Below, piece by piece: positions 18,062 to 25,902 of a stretch of DNA of 37,431 nt. A model generated the notes under the pieces. The model worked only from the letters and a program-made list of their open reading frames with translations, was not told where the DNA came from and did no database searches. The translations under genes and the position numbers were made by a program. The stretch is from positions 1 through 37,431 of the forward strand of contig QHYQ01000237.1 in the NCBI GenBank assembly GCA_003224175.1. The letters run 5' to 3'. The first letter of the stretch is position 1. Each line of letters begins with the position of its first letter. The DNA is from Acidobacteriota bacterium (lineage in GTDB: Bacteria; Acidobacteriota; Terriglobia; Acidiferrales; UBA7541).

Positions 18062-19396
18062 TTGGCTTCAGCTAATCGCACGTGGAGCTCCTCATCGTTG
18101 CGGCTGATCGTGTTTTTCGGCGCTGCGGCTTTGTGCTTCTTTGCATTTTCGGGGCGGCGAGCGCCGGTCCTCCTCACCTATTCCCCGACGCCCCTTGCCA
18201 GACTGGCGGCCGATCCCACGGGCGATATGTGCACCTGGTGGGGCGACGGCGGGCCCGAGGTTTTAGCTGATCCACAAGCCGACGCCAGCACGTTCGCCGA
18301 GGGCCAGCTTCCTCCCCTTCGCTACGTGATCGATCCCTACCCCACCTTCAACGGCATCGTCCTGGACACGCGCGGCAATCGCGTTCTCATGAGCGATGAG
18401 AACCGCAAGAGCGTCCTCACCTATGAGCGTTCGGCCGGCGGCAACTCGTCGGCCGTGACATCTCCCATGTGGCAGATTATCGGCCCGCAAACCGAGGTTG
18501 GTTTCATTGCCGGCGTGGAAATCGACCCGGAGCGCCGCGAAATTTATGCCGTAAATAATGACGTCGAGGACCGCATCGCCGTGTTCGACTACGACGCGAA
18601 CGGCAATCTCAAGCCCAAGCGTCATTTGTACGTCCCGCACCAAAGCTGGGGAATTTCCCTGAATGGTTCGCGCGGAGAAATGGTCATCTCGGTTCAGCAG
18701 CTCAGCATGCTCGCCGTCTACCGCCGCGATTCCAACGGTATGGACGCTCCGCTCCGTATCGTCAAGGGATCGCTCACGAATCTGGCAGACCCTCATGGCG
18801 TGCGATGGGATGCAGGCCACCACGAAATTATTGTGGCAAGCCACGGAAATTCGACGGAAATCGCGCCCTACACTGCTTACGATGCTCAGACGTCGCCCGC
18901 TAAGGAGAACGGCGACGAGAATATTCTCGGCGGCCAATTTGTCCCGCCTTCAATCAACGTCTTCGATGAAGCCGCCAGCGGGGATGCCAAACCCGTCCGC
19001 ACAATCCAAGGTCCAAATACCAAACTGAACTGGCCCATGGGAATTGATCTCGACGGCACGCATGATGAAATCGCCGTTGCCAATAACGGCGACAACTCCG
19101 TTCTGGTCTTTCGTCGCACGGCGCAGGGCAATATCGCCCCGGTGCGCATGATTCGCGGGGCGAAGACGGGCATTTCGAGCCCCATGGGCGTCGCCATTGA
19201 CGCGGATCACAACGAACTCTGGGTGGCGAATTATGGAGACCACACCGCTCTGATTTTTGCCCGCGATGCTACAGGCGACGCCGCGCCCAAGCGAATCATC
19301 CGCAATGCCCCCGCGGGTACGCCGACCGGCGGATTCGGCAATCCCTACGCCGTGGCCTACGATTCCAAGCGCGATCAGCTCTTAGTGCCCAATTGA
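18062..19396 (+). CDS. Propeller locus 3, upstream part (N-terminal TM/signal + repeats 1-7a)
   Basis: TTG start preceded by GAGGTGAT (SD-like); N-terminal hydrophobic segment LIVFFGAAALCFFAFSG; ends '…YDSKRDQLLVPN' + TGA 19394-19396. Confidence 0.85.
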   Translation: MASANRTWSSSSLRLIVFFGAAALCFFAFSGRRAPVLLTYSPTPLARLAADPTGDMCTWWGDGGPEVLADPQADASTFAEGQLPPLRYVIDPYPTFNGIVLDTRGNRVLMSDENRKSVLTYERSAGGNSSAVTSPMWQIIGPQTEVGFIAGVEIDPERREIYAVNNDVEDRIAVFDYDANGNLKPKRHLYVPHQSWGISLNGSRGEMVISVQQLSMLAVYRRDSNGMDAPLRIVKGSLTNLADPHGVRWDAGHHEIIVASHGNSTEIAPYTAYDAQTSPAKENGDENILGGQFVPPSINVFDEAASGDAKPVRTIQGPNTKLNWPMGIDLDGTHDEIAVANNGDNSVLVFRRTAQGNIAPVRMIRGAKTGISSPMGVAIDADHNELWVANYGDHTALIFARDATGDAAPKRIIRNAPAGTPTGGFGNPYAVAYDSKRDQLLVPN

Positions 19397-20344
19397 GTGA
19401 GCCAGCCGCGCATCGCGGTGTTTGCCAGGTCGGCAAACGGAAATTCAAATCCAGTAAGAATTATCGCCGGGCAGTCTACGCGCTTGAGCCGAACGATGCA
19501 CGGCATCGCTTACGATGCGACCCATGACGAAGTCGTGGTCCCGGTCGCCCTCGCCGACGCCGTACTGGTATTCCGCGGCGGCGCCGATGGGTCGGAGGCT
19601 CCCGTTCGCGTGATCCAGGGAACGAAGACGAAGATGATCCGGCCGCACACCGTCACAGTGGATGAGCAGAACAACGAAATTATCGTGGGAGATTCCAGCG
19701 GCCGCAGCATCCTGGTTTTCGATCGCAACGCCAACGGAAACGTTCCTCCCAAGCGCATCATTCAAGGCCCTCGCACCGGTTTATTGTTCATCGTCGGCGT
19801 CGCCGTCGACCCGATTCACGACCGTCTCGTTGCGGCCAGCTCTGCGAGCGTGCCTGGCAGAAAGACGGGTTTGTTTATCTTCGGGCGGACCGATCAGGGC
19901 GACGTCGCTCCACGAGCAGTGATCGCCGGCCCAAAGACCGGGATCGTGCGGCCCTGGCAACTGGCTTCCGATCCCCAGCAGGGCAAGATTTTTGTCGCGG
20001 CAATCAACAACGAGAGCCATCCTCCCTACGAATTGGAAAAACCACGGACCGATTTGCCCCATGACGTACAATTACCATCGCCTTGGAACAGCGGCGCTCT
20101 CGGCTTTATCGGTGTTTGGGATATAAATGACGACGGTGATGTGCCGCCGCGCGCGATCATCAGAGGAGACAATACGTTCCTTGTTCATCCCGGTGGAGTC
20201 GCTATCGATCCCAAGGACGGCGAAGTCTTCGCCACCGATAGCATTCGCAACGGATTGTTCAGTTTTCTCGCGCCCAGCCTCTTTTCAGAGCGTTCCCGGC
20301 CTCAGTCAACCCTGGAAAACGGGACAACTCGCTCGGCGCGATAG
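19397..20344 (+). CDS. Propeller locus 3, downstream part (repeats 7b-12)
   Basis: In frame with 18062-19396; begins directly after TGA: GTG AGC CAG CCG CGC ATC = V S Q P R I AVFARSANGNSNPVRIIAG. No signal peptide. Confidence 0.85.
   Translation: MSQPRIAVFARSANGNSNPVRIIAGQSTRLSRTMHGIAYDATHDEVVVPVALADAVLVFRGGADGSEAPVRVIQGTKTKMIRPHTVTVDEQNNEIIVGDSSGRSILVFDRNANGNVPPKRIIQGPRTGLLFIVGVAVDPIHDRLVAASSASVPGRKTGLFIFGRTDQGDVAPRAVIAGPKTGIVRPWQLASDPQQGKIFVAAINNESHPPYELEKPRTDLPHDVQLPSPWNSGALGFIGVWDINDDGDVPPRAIIRGDNTFLVHPGGVAIDPKDGEVFATDSIRNGLFSFLAPSLFSERSRPQSTLENGTTRSAR
19406..19438 (+). promoter_or_regulatory. Two adjacent stem-loops 3' of the in-frame TGA (propeller locus 3)
   Basis: CCGCG-CAT-CGCGG (19406-19418), then GTTTGCC-AGGTC-GGCAAAC (19420-19438), starting 23 nt after TGA 19394-19396. 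Confidence 0.6.
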
Positions 20345-20387
20345 GAATTCGCAGATGGATCCAATTTTTTGAAGGGAGCCGACAACT

Positions 20388-20975
20388 ATGATTGGGGGAC
20401 GCAAGATTGCAAACGCAGTGAGTCAATTTTCTCTGGCCAATTCTAAGACTAGGAGTGGTGTGGATCTCGCCAGGGCTGTTGCGATTTGGTTGGGCGCGAC
20501 TTCGCTTGTGCTCTGCTCCGTTCTATTGTTCTCTCAATCCCAGCCGAGTTCTCAACGCGCGCAGTCATCTAAAGCCTCTGCTTCGGCCTCACAGAATACG
20601 TTGACGGACGCGCAAATGTCCAAGATGACCTCGGACGAGCTCGCGCACTACGTTTTCGAGCACCACGGCTGTAACAATTGTCACACGCTGGGCGCGAACG
20701 GAAAGCTCGGTTTCACGGAACGCGGCAAGCAGGTGGGCAAAGGATTTGAAGGCTGTATCGCTCTGCTCACTTCAATGAACGTAATCGCCCAAGTGAAGCC
20801 AGCGGATCGCAGCGCAGAGGAAAGACAGAAAGCGGCGCGGTTTCAGGAGTTCGGTTGCACCACCTGCCATCAGATCACACCGGGAAAACTGGGGCTCACC
20901 GCTTACGGAACCAAGATCAAGTCTCTGCACATGGCCTGCACAGATGTGGAGAACATCTTAGCCCAGCAGCGCTGA
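20388..20975 (+). CDS. Exported c-type cytochrome-like protein with two CxxCH motifs
   Basis: 195 aa; hydrophobic N-terminal segment; 'HHGCNNCHTLG' and 'FGCTTCHQITPG'. Confidence 0.85.
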   Translation: MIGGRKIANAVSQFSLANSKTRSGVDLARAVAIWLGATSLVLCSVLLFSQSQPSSQRAQSSKASASASQNTLTDAQMSKMTSDELAHYVFEHHGCNNCHTLGANGKLGFTERGKQVGKGFEGCIALLTSMNVIAQVKPADRSAEERQKAARFQEFGCTTCHQITPGKLGLTAYGTKIKSLHMACTDVENILAQQR

Positions 20976-20978
20976 TTT

Positions 20979-22682
20979 TCATTTAGCGGCCCTGGATTGA
21001 ACATTTTCATCGATCGGTTCCAGCTTCATAATCGAGGCGCCGTGGTTGTTGCCCACCCAGAACGTGACGGGTGTCGTTGAATTGTCGACGAAGACACGCC
21101 GAACGTTGGTTTGCTGCGGCAGCAGATACTCCGTAACCTTGCCGTTGTTAGGATTGAGCCGGATGACACGGTCGGTAAACATGGAAGCCGTCCAGACGTC
21201 CCCGTTTTTATCCACTACAGCCTGATAGGGCGCGCTCCACGGCGTGGGAACTCTCCATTCCTGGATCTTTTCTGTCTTTGGGTCGAACATGGCCACCGCG
21301 TTGGCGCCGTATTCGGCGAACCACAGACGATCTTGCGCGTCCACCATACCTCGGCGCGGCCGTGAGTCCCGTGTTGGCGTAGGATATACCTTGAACTCTT
21401 TCGTCTTCGCATCGATCCGGCCAATGTTGTCCGCGGCGAAATCCAGCAGGTAAAGATCGTTTTCGCGGTTCGCAGGGATGCCGTATGCGTTGATGTTGCG
21501 GCCCGCGCCGGCTATCGCAAACGTGCCCAGATTCTCGTATGCGCCTGTCTTAACATCTAGCCGCAGGATGGAGTGGTCGTCCTGATTATTGGTCCAAACC
21601 TTCCCGTCCACGTAGGAGTAAATCGGCATCACCATCGATTCCTGCGTGTGATCCCTTTGTAGCTCCTTCGGTAGCGGAAAAACCTGAACTTTCTCGCTCT
21701 TCCTGTCGAATTTCGCGATCCCTCCCTGATACATTAGCGCCAGCCAGGGATTTTCATCTTTATCGAGCTGCAATTCGAGCGATCCCTTGGGAAACCCTTG
21801 TTTCAGCAGGGGAATCGGATATTCCGTCGCCTGGCCGGTTTTCGGGTCAAGCTTCCCAAGGAATTCGTCGGCGAAATCCGAATACCACACTGTGCCGGTC
21901 GAATCGACGACCACATCGTGTGGTTGCGCCACCTTCCGCGGCAAATCATATTCTGTGACGATAACGCGTGCGGCCTTGGCTTTTGGCCGCGGCAAGGTCT
22001 TCAACGAATACTCCCATTTTTCGGTCGAGCTCAAATTCGTGGTAGCGAGCCATTCGGCGACAGGTTGGAGCGCTTTTACAGCTCCTTCGGTGGGTGGCCT
22101 GCGCGCTCCACCGGCCAGCAGTTGCGGATGCGCCGGGGTGCTGCCCTGGGAGTAAAGGCCCATCCGCTGGACAAGGGGCACGAACTCATCGGCCGTGTGC
22201 GTGGATCGTGCAATCCTCTCGAGCGAATGGCAGCCGGTGCAGTCGAGGAGAAACCTCTTCTGCACATCAGTCCCGGGCATGCTCATAAGCCACTCCGCGT
22301 TGTTCAACTGCACAGCAAGATTCTTTGCCGGTTGGACCTTGATATCCGCTGTCGCGCTTGTCCCTGATGTAACTTCCAAACTCTTAGGGCCATCCATCTC
22401 GTACCCGACAGCACGAATTTTCAGCGAGTATTGGCCCGGTCCCAGCTTCGAAGACGGAAAGCTATAGCGCCCATCAGCATCGGTGACCACGTCGATGGTG
22501 ATCGTCGAGCCGTCTTTCTTGGCACCGACAATCACGCCTTCCATCGCTCCTTCCTTCTCCGAGCTCACTTGCCCGCTCAGGGCAACGCTGGGCGAATTTG
22601 CCGCCTTGATGAGACGCGGCGCGAACAAGAATCCACTGAGTGCCACAAGCGTGATGGCGGCCAAAAGCGCTGTCTTCGACAT
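20979..22682 (-). CDS. Exported carboxypeptidase-regulatory-like + mono-heme (CTGCH) + virginiamycin-B-lyase-like propeller protein
   Basis: 567 aa; 'SGQVSSEKEGAMEGVIVGAKKDGS…VTDADGRYSFPSSKLGPGQYSLKIRAVGY', 'FLLDCTGCHSLERIARS', then 'EYDLPRKVAQPHDVVVDSTGTVWYSDFADEFLGKLDPKTGQATEYPIP' repeats. Confidence 0.85.
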   Translation of the reverse strand: MSKTALLAAITLVALSGFLFAPRLIKAANSPSVALSGQVSSEKEGAMEGVIVGAKKDGSTITIDVVTDADGRYSFPSSKLGPGQYSLKIRAVGYEMDGPKSLEVTSGTSATADIKVQPAKNLAVQLNNAEWLMSMPGTDVQKRFLLDCTGCHSLERIARSTHTADEFVPLVQRMGLYSQGSTPAHPQLLAGGARRPPTEGAVKALQPVAEWLATTNLSSTEKWEYSLKTLPRPKAKAARVIVTEYDLPRKVAQPHDVVVDSTGTVWYSDFADEFLGKLDPKTGQATEYPIPLLKQGFPKGSLELQLDKDENPWLALMYQGGIAKFDRKSEKVQVFPLPKELQRDHTQESMVMPIYSYVDGKVWTNNQDDHSILRLDVKTGAYENLGTFAIAGAGRNINAYGIPANRENDLYLLDFAADNIGRIDAKTKEFKVYPTPTRDSRPRRGMVDAQDRLWFAEYGANAVAMFDPKTEKIQEWRVPTPWSAPYQAVVDKNGDVWTASMFTDRVIRLNPNNGKVTEYLLPQQTNVRRVFVDNSTTPVTFWVGNNHGASIMKLEPIDENVQSRAAK

Positions 22683-22855
22683 AAAATTTCACCTCGTTCC
22701 GGCTGTCGGGAATGCCTTGACCTCTCAATTAGCGCTAAAGTACACCTAAGCCCGTCAGCAAACAATGCTTCGAGCCAGCGAGTCTCGAGCCAGAGTCGTT
22801 GAACTTGGCGACGATTTGCACCAAGATAACCCAAGCTAAGGCAAACCGCCGGAAA

Positions 22856-23410
22856 ATGAACCCTGTTTTTGTGGAATCGTTTCTCAGGCTGTCAGAAGCG
22901 CAAGCTTTGTTCGCTTCCGTTCAGTCTCTATCTTGGACGCGGGGCAAATTCAGAGGCCGTGCTGTTCCTCGAGAAGAAGTTTGGATAGGGCCGTACGCAT
23001 ACAAATTCTCGGGGCGTACGCTCGACCCTGCCGGCTGGACGCCGGAAGTCGAAGCCATCAGGGATAAGATCGGGGCGCGATACGGCGGCGATTACAATAG
23101 CGTGCTGCTCAATAGGTATGCGCATGGACAGGATAGCGTGGCCTGGCACTCCGATGATGAGCCGGCGATGGATTCCAACCACCCGATCGCATCGCTTAGT
23201 CTCGGCGCCTCGCGCGCATTCTTGGTCCGTACTGTCACAAACGGGAAAGCCGTGCAGACCTACATACTCACTTCCGGAAGCCTCCTGGTGATGCCGGCTG
23301 GATTCCAAAAGAGATACCAACACTGCGTCCCAAAATCGCAGACACCTTGTGGGTGTCGGGTAAATTTGACGTTTCGCCGAATGAAGTTAGAAAAGGACTC
23401 CGGCCTATAG
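22856..23410 (+). CDS. alkB: AlkB-like 2-oxoglutarate/Fe(II)-dependent dioxygenase
   Basis: 'YNSVLLNRYAHGQDSVAWHSDDEPAMDSNHPIASLSLGASRAFLVR…GSLLVMPAGFQKRYQHCVPK…RVNLTFRRM' (HxD…H, RxNxTFR). Internal ATG at 22856 preferred. Confidence 0.88.
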   Translation: MNPVFVESFLRLSEAQALFASVQSLSWTRGKFRGRAVPREEVWIGPYAYKFSGRTLDPAGWTPEVEAIRDKIGARYGGDYNSVLLNRYAHGQDSVAWHSDDEPAMDSNHPIASLSLGASRAFLVRTVTNGKAVQTYILTSGSLLVMPAGFQKRYQHCVPKSQTPCGCRVNLTFRRMKLEKDSGL

Positions 23411-23431
23411 CTGCACAACTCTGTAGCGATT

Positions 23432-24982
23432 TTACGCAGAATCCGTCGCAGCTTTGGCCGCAGGCCGCAGAAAAGTAAGCTCCAGCAATCGCTGCCGAAG
23501 CGCCTCGCCAGCTTCCGTAAAAACTTCATTACAGGTGTGACGCAGACGCTCCTCAGCCGAGCGGAGCAGGGTTTCAAGGACTGCAGAGGATTCCTGGCTG
23601 AATTTGCCGATCGTTTCTTGCAGCGAGGAACGGGAAAGCTGGTCCAGGCGCATTTCGTGAGCCTGGATGGCTTGATCGCCCAGTTGAGCGATGCCGTCTC
23701 TCAATCTGTTTTCCTGGGCCAGTATTTCCGCCCGAACCGTCTCGAGTACGGAGCTCACCTGATTCAGCAAATCGTGGCTGGCCTTGCTCAGCGTGGCCTC
23801 CGTCTCCTCCGTGAAGGCCGCGCGGTGCCGGGATGTGAGCTCCTCGACTTCGGTTTCCCATGCGGCGCGGATCTGTGCGCGTCCCTCTCCGATAAGCGCC
23901 TCGATCTGCCCGGTGGCTGCCTCCGCTTTGGCGGATAATTCTTGAAGCGCCGCCTCCGCTTTTTCTCTGACGTTATCGGAAGCCGCATTCAACCCCTTCT
24001 CCAGTGCAGCCTGCATGCGTGTCTGGGCTTTCTTCTCGCACCATTCCGAAACCTTGAAGAGCGAGCCGAAAGCCGTATACGTCGCGTCCGTGGCTTTATC
24101 CTCGAGCGCGGCGATCCACTTGGCGGTGGCCGCGTGGCCGGACTCCTCCATCTGGCGCTCCGATTTGCAGAGCAAATCCTGCATAAACGACTGCATTCGC
24201 CCGGCAGCGGCCTCCAGGGCCTGTTCCGAAACCTTTGCCAGGCTCTCTTGCGTACTCTGCAATGACTCTTGCGCGGCCGTCGTGGCGGCCTCGATGTTTT
24301 TCAGGATCTCGTTAGTGCCGTCCAGGCGGCTGCTGAGCTGGGCTTTGAGCTGGCCTGTAAACCGATCGATCTCCCGGCCTGCGGCGTCCTCGATCGTCCG
24401 TATCTGTTGGGTCCATGCGGCCATTGTATCTTCGGCGCGTCGCGTCATTTCCTGGCTGGCGGCTTCCAATATAGCGGTAGCGCGGGATTCCAGATTTTGT
24501 CCCGCGGCTTGCACCAGCCGATCGAGGTTGGAAAGCTGTTCGCTGAGGCGTTCGTCCGCGGCCTGCAATTGCCGCAACGATTCCTGCAGGCGCTCGTTTT
24601 GTTCGTCGAGATATTGGCGCAACTGATCGAGCTTGAGGTCCGCTTCTCCGGTGGCCTGTGCGAGTTTCGCGAACTCATCGTTGCTGCGCAGCTCTGCGGC
24701 CTCCAAATGCAGGAGCGTTTGTCGGGACCGCTCGTCTTGCTGATTCAGCGCCTCGCGTAAGATGTTGAGCTTGGTTTCGGTTTGAGCGGCCACTTCCGTG
24801 AGGGCCCCGCCCATTCCGGCGACACGCGAAGCCACTTCCTTTTCCATCGCTTCGGAGTCGCGTGTTAAACGCGAGAGTGTCTCCTCAGCGACGGTCTTTA
24901 AGGAGCGTTCCATTTCTCTGCGCCACTCATCTCGGAGGGCACCCAACTCAGCTTCCAACCGTTCTTTGCGAAAAATGATCAT
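23432..24982 (-). CDS. Long coiled-coil protein of unknown function
   Basis: 516 aa, Glu/Ala/Gln/Leu-rich with almost continuous heptad-like pattern; no other domain seen. Confidence 0.75.
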   Translation of the reverse strand: MIIFRKERLEAELGALRDEWRREMERSLKTVAEETLSRLTRDSEAMEKEVASRVAGMGGALTEVAAQTETKLNILREALNQQDERSRQTLLHLEAAELRSNDEFAKLAQATGEADLKLDQLRQYLDEQNERLQESLRQLQAADERLSEQLSNLDRLVQAAGQNLESRATAILEAASQEMTRRAEDTMAAWTQQIRTIEDAAGREIDRFTGQLKAQLSSRLDGTNEILKNIEAATTAAQESLQSTQESLAKVSEQALEAAAGRMQSFMQDLLCKSERQMEESGHAATAKWIAALEDKATDATYTAFGSLFKVSEWCEKKAQTRMQAALEKGLNAASDNVREKAEAALQELSAKAEAATGQIEALIGEGRAQIRAAWETEVEELTSRHRAAFTEETEATLSKASHDLLNQVSSVLETVRAEILAQENRLRDGIAQLGDQAIQAHEMRLDQLSRSSLQETIGKFSQESSAVLETLLRSAEERLRHTCNEVFTEAGEALRQRLLELTFLRPAAKAATDSA

Positions 24983-25175
24983 GATTCCGTCAGGACTCCG
25001 TGAAGTATAAACTGCGCCAGTCTTCCTGAAGATGAATGTACCACAGCCGAGCGCCGAGTGATTCTCTTAGCAGCCCGACCGAACTTTTTTGGCGCACGAA
25101 GTACTCTACGTACTATATCCTGCTCTGGCTTCACACACGATATGCCCAATGTGGAGGCGCCTTAGCAAACCGTGA

Positions 25176-25883
25176 GTGGTCGCCGCCGTCTCTAAGGAGC
25201 GTCAGTTGAAAGTTGCGGTGCCAGGTATAGGCGACCTTTCCGCCCTATGGGTGCGGCCTGCCACTGCGCGCTGGGTACTCGTGCTGGCGCACGGCGCCGG
25301 CGCGGGAATGGCTCATCCATTTCTGGCAAAGCTTGCAGTGGAACTGGCGGGAGTTGAGATCGCGACTCTTCGGTATCAATTCCCTTATATGGAGCAGCGG
25401 CGCCGCGTCCCGGACGCTCCGCCCGTACTCACATCGGCCGTTCGAGCGGCAGTGCGCACGGCCGGCGAGACCGCGCCCGATCTCCCCATTTTGGCTGGGG
25501 GCAAGTCTATGGGGGGACGCATGACCTCCCAGGCCGCCGCGGAACATCCGCGTGAACTGGAAAGAGTGCAAGGCCTGGTGTTCTTCGGTTTCCCGCTGCA
25601 TCCGCCCGGCCGCCCGGGCACGAAGCGTGCAGAACACTTGGCTCAGGTCAAGAAGCCAATGCTCTTCCTGCAAGGTACCCGCGATCAATTCGCTGATTTG
25701 AACCTACTGCGCCCGATCTTGGCCAACCTGGGCGCCACGGCAACCTTGCACGAAATCCAAACGACCGATCACTCATTTCATGTTTTGAAGAGTGCGGGTA
25801 AGACCGATGCCGAGGTATTGCGCGAACTGGCACAATCGGTACGTGTGTGGGCAGAGACGCTTTCGCGCAGTGACTCTGCTTAG
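25176..25883 (+). CDS. Alpha/beta hydrolase (KANL3/TEX30-like, dienelactone-hydrolase superfamily)
   Basis: 'VLVLAHGAGAGMAHPFLAKLAVELAGVEIATLRYQFPYME', 'LAGGKSMGGRMTSQAAAEHP', 'FFGFPLHPPGRPGTKRAEHL', 'FLQGTRDQFAD', 'TTDHSFHV'. Confidence 0.88.
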   Translation: MVAAVSKERQLKVAVPGIGDLSALWVRPATARWVLVLAHGAGAGMAHPFLAKLAVELAGVEIATLRYQFPYMEQRRRVPDAPPVLTSAVRAAVRTAGETAPDLPILAGGKSMGGRMTSQAAAEHPRELERVQGLVFFGFPLHPPGRPGTKRAEHLAQVKKPMLFLQGTRDQFADLNLLRPILANLGATATLHEIQTTDHSFHVLKSAGKTDAEVLRELAQSVRVWAETLSRSDSA

Positions 25884-25902
25884 GCCCGCGAATCGCGCGC
25901 AA

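Noticed and set aside
11135-20344. Genome-wide TGA reassignment as the explanation for the propeller TGAs
   Set aside because: TGA serves as a normal terminator for the LigJ-like gene (9592-9594), the DASS permease (9633-9631) and other genes, without continued homology after it.
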